Source: a virus
DNA length: 58,070 nt
IMG/VR virus record: IMGVR_UViG_3300048583_000114
Location: 1 to 58,070 of that record
Direction: 5' to 3' (one strand)
The notes beneath the pieces are model-generated. The model saw only the letters and a program-made list of their open reading frames with translations. It was not told where the DNA came from and ran no database searches. Position numbers and translations under genes: made by a program. Position 1 is the first letter of the stretch, and each line of letters starts with the position of its first letter. Positions 8,617-15,837 of this stretch are shown here, piece after piece.

Positions 8617-9059
8617 CCGAGGTTGATGTTCACGGCGACCACGTTGCCCGAGCCGACCGACTCCTCGTTCTTGGGCTCGTAGCGCGCCCAGCGCACGGTG
8701 TTGGCGATCATCTTCTCCTTGACCGCCGGCGGCACGTCCGGGTTGTGGATCATCTCGTACTGCACTAGCAGCAGCTGCTCGGCCTGCATCCGCGCCTTGG
8801 CGACGAAGCCGTAGCCGTTCTCGCGCAGCTCCGCCCGGTACTCGTTCACCAGTCGACAGAACGCCGGGTCGTCGAGCGCTGCGATCACCTCCTCGAACCG
8901 ACGGTCGTTTTCCTCGCAGAACGCATTGATGTCGAGCGACAGCCCTTCCCGGTTGCGGGCAATGGCGAGCGCAAGCTCCCGTCGATCGAGGTCTTCGAGC
9001 TGGGTCTGCAGCGTGGAGCTGTAGGTCGAGGCCGTGGCTAGCGAATTGGCGCTGCTCAT
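8613..9059 (-). CDS. terS: Terminase small subunit (putative)
   Basis: A 148-residue helical, charged protein (MSSANSLATASTYSS start; LEDLDRREL and EENDRRFEEV segments) and the first gene of the leftward morphogenesis operon, two genes before the large terminase. Position and size fit a small terminase that recognises phage DNA. I cannot see a clear helix-turn-helix, so the assignment rests mostly on synteny. Confidence 0.7.
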   Translation of the reverse strand: MSSANSLATASTYSSTLQTQLEDLDRRELALAIARNREGLSLDINAFCEENDRRFEEVIAALDDPAFCRLVNEYRAELRENGYGFVAKARMQAEQLLLVQYEMIHNPDVPPAVKEKMIANTVRWARYEPKNEESVGSGNVVAVNINLG

Positions 9060-9164
9060 GGGGCTCCAGTATGAAAAAGCCGTCCCCGCCGCATCGGCCA
9101 GCCCGCGGCGGGCTCGCTGTCCGGTAAGGAGGGACCGGTGGCCTTATCGGGGACGCTGAAACAC

Positions 9165-9193
9165 AGTATTTCGACTGTTCGACTGCTCGTCAA
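9165..9193 (-). promoter_or_regulatory. Candidate promoter for the leftward morphogenesis operon
   Basis: Minus-strand TTGACG (9193-9188), 17-base spacer, AATACT (9170-9165). Both boxes are imperfect (5 of 6 and 4 of 6). The site lies about 105 bases upstream of the small-terminase start, the first gene of the arm. Confidence 0.3.
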
Positions 9194-9536
9194 GGCCAGT
9201 TTCGGCTGTCCGGGGGTGGCGGAGGGGGCTCCGGTTGACCGTGCCCGCTCCGCCGAGTGGGATTCTAGGCGATTTCGTTGGCGAATGCGCACTGGGAGAC
9301 CCGTTTCGCGGTGGATACGGTGCGTGCGAAGGGGAGAAGTGGGGGAAAACGGGCGGGAATGGGACGGCGAAGGGCAAAAATGTGTTGTTTACCATGTTAC
9401 CGAAAGCTGTGGGAGGGGAAAAATTTGGGAGCTAGGGAATAACAGGTGCAGCGGGCCACCCCCCGGTGTCCGCATACCCCCCGTCGGCCCCTCGGCGAGC
9501 GCCGCGAGCGCCGCGAGCGCGGGCGCGCGTGGGTTC

Positions 9537-9617
9537 CTAACTATCATTACCCCGCAACAGAGCAACAAGCTAACTATCATCACTGCTCTGAACAGAGGAA
9601 CGCTTGCTAACTATCAT
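9537..9617 (+). repeat. Iteron-like direct repeats, left cluster (3 copies)
   Basis: CTAACTATCAT occurs at 9537-9547, 9570-9580 and 9607-9617, same orientation, 33 and 37 bases apart. The second gap contains CTGAACAGAGGA, a companion motif also seen in the right cluster. Same-strand spacing of about three helical turns fits binding of a replication initiator or regulator. Confidence 0.75.
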
Positions 9618-9678
9618 CGTGGTGGTTGCATGCAATCAATGCTTCACCTTCGGTGGTTTATCACGTACACTTCAGTTA

Positions 9679-9699
9679 CCGTATGCATATCGCATACGG
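9679..9699. promoter_or_regulatory. Inverted repeat (operator or hairpin) before the 9727 gene
   Basis: CCGTATGC and GCATACGG form perfect 8-bp arms around a 5-base spacer (ATATC). The site ends 27 bases before the start codon, so it could be an autoregulatory operator or a leader hairpin. Confidence 0.5.
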
Positions 9700-9726
9700 A
9701 CTTTCGTACTTCACGGAGACAACATC

Positions 9727-10386
9727 ATGTCCAAGGCAATCAAAGCAATCAACGTGTTCGCTGGCGTGTCGGCAGGCTCGATGGTCAAGGCAGGCGCCGC
9801 GGTCGATGCCGCAGCCGGAACGCTCACGGCGTTGGCAATCAAGGCAGGCGCAGCGATGGCGAAAGCCGCGCCGGTCCTGAACGCCGACACGCCCGATCTG
9901 TCAAAGGCGATCAACGCGCGGGTTCGGTCGTACTTCTCCGTTGAGATCGGCCGGAAAGCGGCCGACGGCGAGGTACCCGGATTGGATAACGCCATCCGGG
10001 CGCTGTCCCGCGCGTTGGTAATCTTCGCATCGGGCGACAAGGTGTCGCCGCATGTCACATTCCGTGAGTTTGTCGCGAAGGCGAAGGACGCCCGGACGGC
10101 ACTCGGCATCGGCCGCAAGGTCGCGGCCGGTAAGACGGCGCCGGATCAGACGTTGACCGGTGAACCCGCATCGCCGACGCTGTCGGAGGCCGCGGATTAC
10201 TTCGCTTCGCTGCGCGAGTCAACACCCGAGGTTCGGACACAAGTCGCAACGTGGCTGCTGCGCCACATGTCGGCCGAGTCGCGTACCGCGCTCCTGCTGT
10301 CGCTTCAGGCGACCCCGGACGGCAAGCCGAAAGGCAAACGCGCGCCGCGCACCGGCAGCAACGCGCCGGAAACCGCGCCGCTGTAG
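9727..10386 (+). CDS. Ala-rich protein flanked by iterons, unknown function
   Basis: A 219-residue protein starting MSKAIKAINVFAGVSAG, with GGAGAC seven bases upstream of the ATG. The N-terminal 50 residues are Ala/Lys-rich and helical; the middle and C-terminal parts are helical (LSEAADYFASLRES, VRTQVATWLLRHM). It ends in a basic, disordered tail (KPKGKRAPRTG). It is the only gene between two iteron clusters and is followed by its own strong terminator, so it forms an isolated transcription unit. A DNA-binding role in replication or partition is inferred from this setting; there is no recognised domain. Confidence 0.8.
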   Translation: MSKAIKAINVFAGVSAGSMVKAGAAVDAAAGTLTALAIKAGAAMAKAAPVLNADTPDLSKAINARVRSYFSVEIGRKAADGEVPGLDNAIRALSRALVIFASGDKVSPHVTFREFVAKAKDARTALGIGRKVAAGKTAPDQTLTGEPASPTLSEAADYFASLRESTPEVRTQVATWLLRHMSAESRTALLLSLQATPDGKPKGKRAPRTGSNAPETAPL

Positions 10387-10395
10387 TCCGCTTCA

Positions 10396-10422
10396 CCCCG
10401 GGCCGATCGGCCCGGGGTTTTT
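10396..10422 (+). terminator. Rho-independent terminator after the 9727 gene
   Basis: A perfect 22-base palindrome built from CCCCGGGCCGA and its complement (10396-10417), followed directly by TTTTT. It starts 9 bases after the TAG stop. Confidence 0.9.
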
Positions 10423-10436
10423 CGCCGGTGCCGGCA

Positions 10437-10543
10437 CTAACTATCATTGGTCTGAACAGTAGTGGCTCTAACTATCATTGGTCTGAACAGTAGTGGCTCT
10501 AACTATCATCTCCCCCTAGAACAGAGGACGCGCTAACTATCAT
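10437..10543 (+). repeat. Iteron-like direct repeats, right cluster (4 copies)
   Basis: CTAACTATCAT at 10437-10447, 10468-10478, 10499-10509 and 10533-10543. The first two copies form an exact 31-base tandem unit that also includes TTGGTCTGAACAGTAGTGGCT; the later ones are followed by a looser CTAGAACAGAGGAC. Same orientation as the left cluster at 9537-9617. Confidence 0.8.
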
Positions 10544-10867
10544 CGGCACGCAGCCCGATGACCCGGCGCCGCGCCCTTGGTTGCGCAACCAAGCCGCCTC
10601 GCAAGCCTCGGTGGTCGATGACGTTTGGCCCCGCGTTCTCACTTTGTGCGAACCGCCGCTTCTCACAGTGTGGTTGCGCAACCAGCACAGTCGATGACGT
10701 TGGGCAGGGGTCGACCTAGTCTCCACCCAGCCGCGCGTCGCCCGCTAATGCAACTGAGTTGCGCGGAAAACGGGGCGGGCGTTACCACGCTGCTTGGTGA
10801 CGTTGGGCAGCAAACTGCGTTCCGCCGGTGTTGTGCTTGGTCGGCGGCGCAGTGTCGCCCAGCGGAC

Positions 10868-11198
10868 GTGACATAGTAAATGCGTACCATGGAGCTTCCC
10901 GGCCGCATGGTAATTTATGCCGCAAAAAGCCACTGGTATGGCAGAAAATTACCAGATTTCGTTGTTACTTTACGGGTCCGTCAGCCGGACCGGGAAGAAA
11001 ATTACCAGTACTCTGTTGTATACCATGCAGTGGTATCAGTGGTATCAGCGGTAACTACCGTGGTAGGTACTACACCTGAATCGGTAATTTTCTTCCGGGC
11101 TGGTCAAAAAATAGGCAATTTTGCCCCAAATATTACCATTCTTTGTTGCTGATACCATCGGGATCGGGAAGCTCCATGGTACGCAATTACTATGTTAC
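10868..11198. repeat. 33-bp inverted repeat enclosing an AT-richer segment
   Basis: The left arm 10868-10900 and right arm 11166-11198 match with two mismatches. The inner 20 bases (TGCGTACCATGGAGCTTCCC, 10881-10900) are perfectly complementary to 11166-11185. The 265 bases between hold GGTATCAG direct repeats near 11031-11048 and AGAAAATTACC motifs. It could be an origin structure or a small terminal-inverted-repeat element; I see no target-site duplication. Confidence 0.85.
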
Positions 11199-11431
11199 CA
11201 TTTCGGGGCTTCGACAGATCGACTGAATAATCAATGGCTTAGGAAGGTAACTATTACGACTGATACTAATCTTTTAGGGGCTAATATGCTAATTTTCTTC
11301 CCGCTCGACCAAGTAGGGTCCACATCTCTCGACTTTGTCTTGGGCTTACGGCCGCGAAAAGTAACATGGTAACAGCCGCCGCCGCCCGAAAAGTTGTCGA
11401 CCCTTGTTTTCCCGGCTGGCAGAAAATTACC
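10943..11431. repeat. AGAAAATTACC motifs in both orientations
   Basis: Exact copies at 10943-10953, 10996-11006 and 11421-11431 on plus, one on minus at 11083-11093, and a partial minus copy at 11290-11298. The first two extend to AGAAAATTACCAG. Most are preceded by a CCGG- or GGC-containing stretch. A binding site for a replication or regulatory protein is likely. Confidence 0.7.
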
Positions 11432-11449
11432 ATATTAACACCCCCTGTA

Positions 11450-11477
11450 TTGACATAACTACCCATTGTGGTATAAT
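11450..11477 (+). promoter_or_regulatory. Strong sigma70 promoter P1 (early operon)
   Basis: TTGACA (11450-11455), 16-base spacer, TATAAT (11472-11477), with TG one base upstream of the -10 (extended -10). It shares the block GTATTGACATAAC with promoter P2 at 17231. It reads into a leader of about 110 bases that contains a variant palindrome TTGGTTGCACGCAACCAA (11538-11555) and then the 11598 gene. Confidence 0.88.
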
Positions 11478-11597
11478 ACTAGCTGGGGTAAGAGACACCA
11501 CATTTTCCTCCCCCAAGTTGCTACCACCCCGGCCACCTTGGTTGCACGCAACCAAGCCGCCCCGCTCCCTCTTTTCTTCCCCACACAGGAGTCGATC

Positions 11598-11942
11598 ATG
11601 GGTCGTCCCCGCAAGCCTCAGTCCCCACCACTCGTTCTCACAATGTCGAAACAGCAGCGACGCAGCGTCGCCGCCGTGCAGACCATCGTCAACCAGCCCG
11701 TCGACCCCGTATCCAGTCGCATCCGCCACCTGCACATCGACCATCCCCCCGGCGCGTCCAACCTCTGCTTCATGTGCGCCGCCGACAGCGCCAAGAGTTT
11801 CATGCACATGCTGGCTGGCCCCGCCGAGCAGTTCGCCAGCGGTCGACACCCGCGCGTGACCGTTCGCACCGTTGGTTGCGCAACCAATGGCCGCTCGCTG
11901 TGCTCCAGCTGCGGCCGCCCGCTCGACGCCAGACTGACGTGA
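11598..11942 (+). CDS. Small zinc-binding protein, first gene of operon P1
   Basis: A 114-residue protein, MGRPRKPQSPPL start, basic N-terminus. Two Cys pairs (CFMC and CSSC) with nearby His residues (HLHIDH) predict a zinc ribbon. AGGAG lies about 10 bases upstream of the ATG. The exact palindrome TTGGTTGCGCAACCAA is embedded in its coding sequence at 11872-11887. A DNA- or RNA-binding regulator is possible but not shown. Confidence 0.75.
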   Translation: MGRPRKPQSPPLVLTMSKQQRRSVAAVQTIVNQPVDPVSSRIRHLHIDHPPGASNLCFMCAADSAKSFMHMLAGPAEQFASGRHPRVTVRTVGCATNGRSLCSSCGRPLDARLT

Positions 11943-11963
11943 ACCTGCGCAAGGAGATCGACA

Positions 11964-12266
11964 ATGCCAGTCCCCAGTAGCTACAGGCTGCAACCAGCCG
12001 ACCGGGTGATGCTCGAACGCCTGTTCCTCATGTGCCAGATGGCAGGCCATTACGTGTTTCACCCCCTCGACCGCGAACCGTTCGTGCGCTGCTTCATCCT
12101 CGACTTCGCCCCGAACAGCATCTTCAGCAGTGAACACGTCGACGTGTCCATCTTCAACGGCCATCTGATCGTCGAGCGGGGCGAGGCAATGACCGCCGGA
12201 GATACCGTCGTCCGCGCGCAGAACCTGCTCGCCCCGATGATGTGCGCCCTGCACACCAGCCCCTGA
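11964..12266 (+). CDS. MAG-motif family protein 1
   Basis: A 100-residue protein; LERLFLMCQMAGHYVFHP near residue 25 carries the array motif xMxxMAGxxx, followed by beta-like segments and a C-terminal helix. It is the first member of a tandem series of paralogous modules that runs to 17234. No known family recognised. Confidence 0.8.
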   Translation: MPVPSSYRLQPADRVMLERLFLMCQMAGHYVFHPLDREPFVRCFILDFAPNSIFSSEHVDVSIFNGHLIVERGEAMTAGDTVVRAQNLLAPMMCALHTSP

Positions 12267-12314
12267 CCCAGTAACACCCTTCACCCACGCTGCACCACCA
12301 CAGGAGACTTGACC

Positions 12315-12458
12315 ATGCGCTTCGCCATCACCCTGTTCCTGCTCGCCCTGCTCTCCGCCGGCGGCACCCACATCGCCCTCCAGTTCGCCGACCACCTGAT
12401 CGGCTACACGCTGGCCCAGCACACCATTGATCGCGCAACCAGTGGGATGCGGCCATGA
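12315..12458 (+). CDS. Small membrane or exported protein (47 aa)
   Basis: MRFAITLFLLALLSAGG: a charged start, then a hydrophobic stretch of about 14 residues, so a signal peptide or single membrane anchor. AGGAG is 8-9 bases upstream. The TGA overlaps the ATG of the next gene (ATGA). Not a MAG-motif member. Confidence 0.65.
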   Translation: MRFAITLFLLALLSAGGTHIALQFADHLIGYTLAQHTIDRATSGMRP

Positions 12459-12766
12459 CCATCCCCGAACAGATGCGCCACGTGGCAAACATGCTGCGCA
12501 TGGCCGGGCTGGAGGTCGCCTGCGCGGAGCTATCCTTCGAGTCGCTGAACGACATACCTGACGAGAGGCCGGCCGAGAAGGCGCGGCTGTGGGTCTACCC
12601 CAAGGGCGACAGCTTCATCGGCTCCGCGACGGTGTGGTTCTATGCCAATCGACCCGTGCGGGTATCGGACGGAGCCAGCCAGCGCAGCGCGCGCACGCTT
12701 GTCGACGTTGTCGTCGGCATCTTCAACGCATCGACCTATGGAGCACACGGCCATGCCCACCCCTGA
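12455..12766 (+). CDS. MAG-motif family protein 2
   Basis: A 103-residue protein starting MTIPEQMRHVANMLRMAGL. The motif NMLRMAGLEV is at residues 12-21, followed by a beta-rich middle (ARLWVYPKG, ATVWFYAN) and a C-terminal hydrophobic helix. Starts within the stop of the 47-residue gene. Confidence 0.85.
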   Translation: MTIPEQMRHVANMLRMAGLEVACAELSFESLNDIPDERPAEKARLWVYPKGDSFIGSATVWFYANRPVRVSDGASQRSARTLVDVVVGIFNASTYGAHGHAHP

Positions 12767-13361
12767 CCACAACACCCCCGCCCACCACATGCGCATCCGC
12801 GCCCTCAAGGAGATCATCCGTCGACCGTACGACGGTCTCTATCATCGGCGCTTGCTGATGGCCGACGGCGCACTGATGTGCCCGGAGTGCGCATACGACA
12901 ACTACAAGCCGATCCTGCAGGCTTGCGCGCAGAGCGCCTACGGCACCCGCAACGACTGGCTGTGCGAGGAACACATCGTCACCGACACGTCTCACTGGCA
13001 CGGCCGCGACGACACCGGTGAGAATTTTCCCTGCTGCGTGCAATGCCAAGAACTGCTGCCGGCCAACTACACCGCGGCGCAGCGGCAGCGGGACTGGTCG
13101 CTGAACGCACGGCTGTACGACATGCTGGTCATGGCCGGCAAGGACGAACGACTGGGCAGCAACGCTCGCAAGTACCGGTCGATCGTCTACTTCGACATGG
13201 ACCCGCGCAGTAGCGACTCGACGGACTTGGTCACGGTCGCCATGGTCAAGGGCACGCTGCGCTACCTGCATGTCCACTGGTCGGTCGCCCCCGCCGTGCA
13301 TGCCCTGATCGAACCCATGGTCGCAGCACTGGTTGCGCAACCAGAGGAGACACAGCCATGA
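12753..13361 (+). CDS. Cys-rich zinc domain fused to a MAG-motif module
   Basis: A 202-residue protein. The N-terminal half has clustered Cys and His (CPEC, CAQS, CEEH, CCVQC), predicting one or two zinc-binding modules. The C-terminal half reads LYDMLVMAGKDE and then the beta-beta-alpha pattern of the array proteins (RSIVYFDMD, LRYLHVHW, LIEPMVAALV). Start chosen at 12753 (GGAG 10 bases upstream) rather than the upstream in-frame ATG at 12642, which would sit deep inside the previous gene. Its end contains an exact TGGTTGCGCAACCA at 13330. Confidence 0.8.
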   Translation: MPTPDHNTPAHHMRIRALKEIIRRPYDGLYHRRLLMADGALMCPECAYDNYKPILQACAQSAYGTRNDWLCEEHIVTDTSHWHGRDDTGENFPCCVQCQELLPANYTAAQRQRDWSLNARLYDMLVMAGKDERLGSNARKYRSIVYFDMDPRSSDSTDLVTVAMVKGTLRYLHVHWSVAPAVHALIEPMVAALVAQPEETQP

Positions 13362-13471
13362 CCTTCGACGAGATGGATCGCTGCATTAAGCGCCTGCAGA
13401 CCGTGCAGCGCATGGTCGCCCAGCTGCGGGCCGAGGATGCTGCCAACGACAACGAGGAGACCCAGTCATGA
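13358..13471 (+). CDS. Micro-ORF (37 aa), helical
   Basis: MTFDEMDRCIKRLQTVQRMV, a single predicted amphipathic helix with an acidic tail. It overlaps both neighbours by four bases (ATGA at each end) and has GGAG upstream, which supports translation. Confidence 0.6.
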   Translation: MTFDEMDRCIKRLQTVQRMVAQLRAEDAANDNEETQS

Positions 13472-14100
13472 CCAACATCGACATCTGCGAACGCATCAAG
13501 GACATCTGCACCATGGCCGGCGTCCCGGTCGAGTACGCCAAGCCGGACTGGCACTACACGCAGGTGCCACGCTTGGGAGAGGACTGCCGTGCGTTCTTCC
13601 AGATCGACAACAAGGGACGGCTGTACGTGGCCGTGGATCACGAAGACCCCGCGGTGCGCTCACTGGTGGAGAATGCCTACCAGCTGGTGACCTCCAGCGT
13701 GACGAGCTTTACTATCATCGAGCCGGAGCCGCCGCATGTGCCATCCGCAGATGCGCGCAGCCGGACTGACGGGGGCCTGTCCCTACTGCTGTCCGACCAG
13801 TGGGGCAGCGAGATGCCCCGCGGGTTCGTCACCCAGATCGACCTGCGCACCTTCTGGGGCATTCGCCCGACGGACGTGGCCATCTGCTCGCAGCCGGACC
13901 ACCCGCACGTGTGGGACGCATGGCAAGACATCGTCGACCGCGCCATCCACCGGGTGAACATCGACGGGCAGACGTACGACTTCTACCTGTACGAGAACGG
14001 CAACCTTTGGCTGGCGTGCAACAAGCTGCTCACGGCAGAAGAACGTCGCTCGCTCTACGATGATTGCGCAACCAGCGAGTACGACGAGGAGGACGCATGA
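13468..14100 (+). CDS. MAG-motif protein with extra C-terminal domain
   Basis: A 210-residue protein. Residues 1-75 carry the module: IKDICTMAGVPVEY, a beta middle and a helix (SLVENAYQLV). A linker follows (EPEPPHVPSADARSR), then a second domain of about 110 residues with GGLSLLLSDQWGSEMPRG and YDFYLYENGNLWLA. No known family. It overlaps the previous and next genes by 4 bases. Confidence 0.82.
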   Translation: MTNIDICERIKDICTMAGVPVEYAKPDWHYTQVPRLGEDCRAFFQIDNKGRLYVAVDHEDPAVRSLVENAYQLVTSSVTSFTIIEPEPPHVPSADARSRTDGGLSLLLSDQWGSEMPRGFVTQIDLRTFWGIRPTDVAICSQPDHPHVWDAWQDIVDRAIHRVNIDGQTYDFYLYENGNLWLACNKLLTAEERRSLYDDCATSEYDEEDA

Positions 14101-14483
14101 ACCCGTTGGATGAAATAGACAAGCAGGCCGATGTGATCCGGCGCGCTGCCGACATGATGTGCATGGCCGGGTTGTTCCCGTCTGTGGGAGGCACGGACTA
14201 CCCGAACAAGCTGTCGAGTGAGGTGCTGGCGAGGCGCGGCAACCTGTGGGTCAGGGAACGGCGCGAGGACTTAATCACGGAGTCGTACACCGTGATGTTC
14301 GACTTCCACTCGCGGTCGATCTCCGTGCGCAAGGACGGCGCCAGCGGGCAGTACACGGAACAGCTGCGGGCGGGCCATGTGCGGTTCGCCGTGCACGACA
14401 CTGCCATCTACTCAAAGGGTAACGACGAAGCGCTGCGGCACATGGTCCACGAGGCGCACCGGCTGATTAGGGAGGAATCATGA
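14097..14483 (+). CDS. MAG-motif family protein 4
   Basis: A 128-residue protein, MNPLDEIDKQADVIRRAADM start; motif ADMMCMAGLFPS near residue 23, then NLWVRERR, two further beta segments and a C-terminal helix ending HRLIREES. The ATG lies within the previous stop. The REES ending recurs in its neighbours and encodes the next gene's ribosome binding site (GGAGGAATC). Confidence 0.85.
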   Translation: MNPLDEIDKQADVIRRAADMMCMAGLFPSVGGTDYPNKLSSEVLARRGNLWVRERREDLITESYTVMFDFHSRSISVRKDGASGQYTEQLRAGHVRFAVHDTAIYSKGNDEALRHMVHEAHRLIREES

Positions 14484-14764
14484 CGACACCGATGAAGATC
14501 GTGCGCCTGCGACGCGATGCGGCCGCGTTGCTGGAGCAAGCAGGGACAATGCTGAATTTGGCTGGCATGCAAACTTCCTTCTATCCCTCGGTACCTGCGT
14601 TGTGGGTCCGCGCTGGAGATGACGATGGCGCCCTTGGCGGGCTACGAGTCGGGATTATCCATAGCAGAGGGGAGATCAGGTTCACTTTCTCAACCGACTG
14701 TGACGAGAAAGTTGCTGCGGTGGCTCGCTTGGTTGTAAAGCAACTGCGCAAGGAGGAATCATGA
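14480..14764 (+). CDS. MAG-motif family protein 5
   Basis: A 94-residue protein with motif GTMLNLAGMQTSFY, then ALWVRAGDD, a beta hairpin (GGLRVGIIHSRGEIRFTF) and C-terminal helix VARLVVKQLRKEES. It shows the alpha-beta-beta-beta-alpha layout of the array well. Four-base overlaps on both sides. Confidence 0.85.
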   Translation: MTTPMKIVRLRRDAAALLEQAGTMLNLAGMQTSFYPSVPALWVRAGDDDGALGGLRVGIIHSRGEIRFTFSTDCDEKVAAVARLVVKQLRKEES

Positions 14765-15018
14765 CCCTTCACAAAGCCCAGCAGCGGGAGCTGCTGACCC
14801 GGCTGTACGCCATGTGCACCATGGCTGGGTATGGTTGCCGACTGGTGCCGGCGCTGCCTTCGTTGTGGGTGGCAGGCCGCGTGCGGGTAGACGTGCAACG
14901 CTCCGGCAAGCTACTCACATACCCGGTCGGATTGTTCGACGACGAGCCGGAGGAAGCCATCAAGATCATCGCGCTCGTCAAGGCGTCGTACGAACAACTG
15001 CGCAAGGAGTTCCCATGA
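14761..15018 (+). CDS. MAG-motif family protein 6
   Basis: An 85-residue protein, LLTRLYAMCTMAGYGCRL followed by SLWVAGRVRVDVQRSGK and the C-terminal helix YEQLRKEFP. Its C-terminus closely parallels the previous paralogue (QLRKEES), consistent with tandem duplication and divergence. Confidence 0.87.
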   Translation: MTLHKAQQRELLTRLYAMCTMAGYGCRLVPALPSLWVAGRVRVDVQRSGKLLTYPVGLFDDEPEEAIKIIALVKASYEQLRKEFP

Positions 15019-15305
15019 GGAAGCCTCCGCTCAAGGCCGCGCAACGACGCGCCATCCTGCACCGGCTGGTCTCCATGTACACCATGGCGGGGTACGACTG
15101 CGACACCGCCGACTCGTGCTACCTCGCGTGGGTTCGCCAGCGAGGCAGTACCTCACTCGACAGCTTGTTCGAGGGCGTGCGGCTGGAGGTCACCCGCGTC
15201 GGCAACGTGCAGAGTGAGGTGCACTTCGCGCGGGAGTTCCATGTGAAGGTGCTGGAGATGCTACGCGTGGCCGCGCCGATGATCTACAAGGAGGTGGTGG
15301 CATGA
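15015..15305 (+). CDS. MAG-motif family protein 7
   Basis: A 96-residue protein, ILHRLVSMYTMAGYDCDT then a beta-rich middle (GVRLEVTRVGNVQSEVHF) and a terminal helix. Its MYTMAGYDC closely matches the MCTMAGYGC of protein 6. Four-base overlaps with both neighbours. Confidence 0.87.
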   Translation: MRKPPLKAAQRRAILHRLVSMYTMAGYDCDTADSCYLAWVRQRGSTSLDSLFEGVRLEVTRVGNVQSEVHFAREFHVKVLEMLRVAAPMIYKEVVA

Positions 15306-15562
15306 GTGCCAAGCTACTGACGGACCGACTGGCGATGGTTGCGCAATCAGCGGGGTTCGAGCTGGAGTATCTGCCGCTGGTCGAGTCCCAGATCGAGTGC
15401 CCGCAGCTGATCATCAACAATCCGCGCAACGAGTATGAGTGGGTCTCCGTCTACATCGAAGATGGCGCGGGCAACCTGCGCGTGTTTTCATCTGTCGAGG
15501 GTATTTCGCTGCGGCATTGGACCCAGACGACTATCACCGCGCTGATGAAGGAGGAGACATGA
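15302..15562 (+). CDS. MAG-motif family protein 8 (degenerate motif)
   Basis: An 86-residue protein. The motif position reads AMVAQSAGFELEY (SAG instead of MAG), then QLIINNP, WVSVYIEDGAGNLRVF and a C-terminal helix with KEET. A one-mismatch copy of the dispersed palindrome (15336-15349) lies over the motif itself, which may explain the residue change. Confidence 0.82.
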   Translation: MSAKLLTDRLAMVAQSAGFELEYLPLVESQIECPQLIINNPRNEYEWVSVYIEDGAGNLRVFSSVEGISLRHWTQTTITALMKEET

Positions 15563-15837
15563 TCGCATCGTGGCAGGAACTGACCGACCGCGTGAAGCTC
15601 GCACTGGAGATGGCCGGATACGTGGTCGAGCACGCCCCGTATTCCGACTCGAAGCTGTACGTGTGCCCGCCTAGCTGGGATCGCACTGGGCGGTGGATAC
15701 CCGTGTGGGTAGGGGCATTCCCGGAGGTTTCCTCGTGTGGCGACAACGACCCTGACGCGGCCGTGCTGCGGCAGCTGGTCACCGACATCTACCGGCACCT
15801 GTTGGAGGAGACATGTGTTCACGAATACAGGCTTTAG
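15559..15837 (+). CDS. MAG-motif family protein 9
   Basis: A 92-residue protein with VKLALEMAGYVVEHAPY, then KLYVCPPSW, a beta segment (IPVWVGAF) and the helix LRQLVTDIYRHLLEE. It overlaps the next gene by 25 bases, longer than other junctions; the expected helix end (HLLEET) is reached before this overlap, so the last residues are an extension. Confidence 0.83.
   Translation: MIASWQELTDRVKLALEMAGYVVEHAPYSDSKLYVCPPSWDRTGRWIPVWVGAFPEVSSCGDNDPDAAVLRQLVTDIYRHLLEETCVHEYRL

Larger units (their letters stand above)
9060..9726. other. Divergent intergenic control region
   Basis: 667 bases between the leftward and rightward arms without a convincing gene. It holds a promoter-like site facing left (9165-9193), a GC-rich 9-bp tandem (GAGCGCCGC) around 9497-9525, three CTAACTATCAT direct repeats (9537-9617), a variant palindrome TGGTTGCATGCAATCA (9623-9638) and an inverted repeat (9679-9699) just before the 9727 gene. 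Confidence 0.6.
10387..11597. other. Repeat-rich non-coding region, candidate origin and early leader
   Basis: About 1.2 kb without a supportable gene. In order: the terminator; four CTAACTATCAT repeats (10437-10543); two exact GGTTGCGCAACC palindromes (10579, 10672); three related direct repeats of a TGACGTTGGGCAG core (10614-10628 degenerate, 10690-10707, 10797-10810); an AT-richer zone bounded by a 33-bp inverted repeat (10868-11198); repeated AGAAAATTACC motifs to 11431; then a strong promoter and leader. The dense repeats and low GC against a GC-rich genome suggest an origin of replication. Confidence 0.6.

Noticed and set aside
9056-9395. Two minus-strand frames (78 and 83 codons) upstream of the small terminase
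   Set aside because: Low-complexity Pro/Arg composition, no ribosome binding sites, and they run over repeat and promoter-like sequence.
9604-9726. Extended N-terminus for the Ala-rich gene starting at 9604
   Set aside because: It would read through the iteron, the variant palindrome and the inverted repeat, has no ribosome binding site, and the ATG at 9727 has a good GGAGAC.
9537-10543. CRISPR array
   Set aside because: The repeats are only 11 bases in most copies, split by a coding gene, with spacers that are themselves repeated and no cas genes nearby (the Cas4-like nuclease sits beside the DNA polymerase).
10868-11198. Insertion sequence
   Set aside because: The inverted repeats enclose only 265 bases with no transposase frame and no visible target duplication; a MITE-like element remains possible, but an origin element fits the surrounding repeats better.
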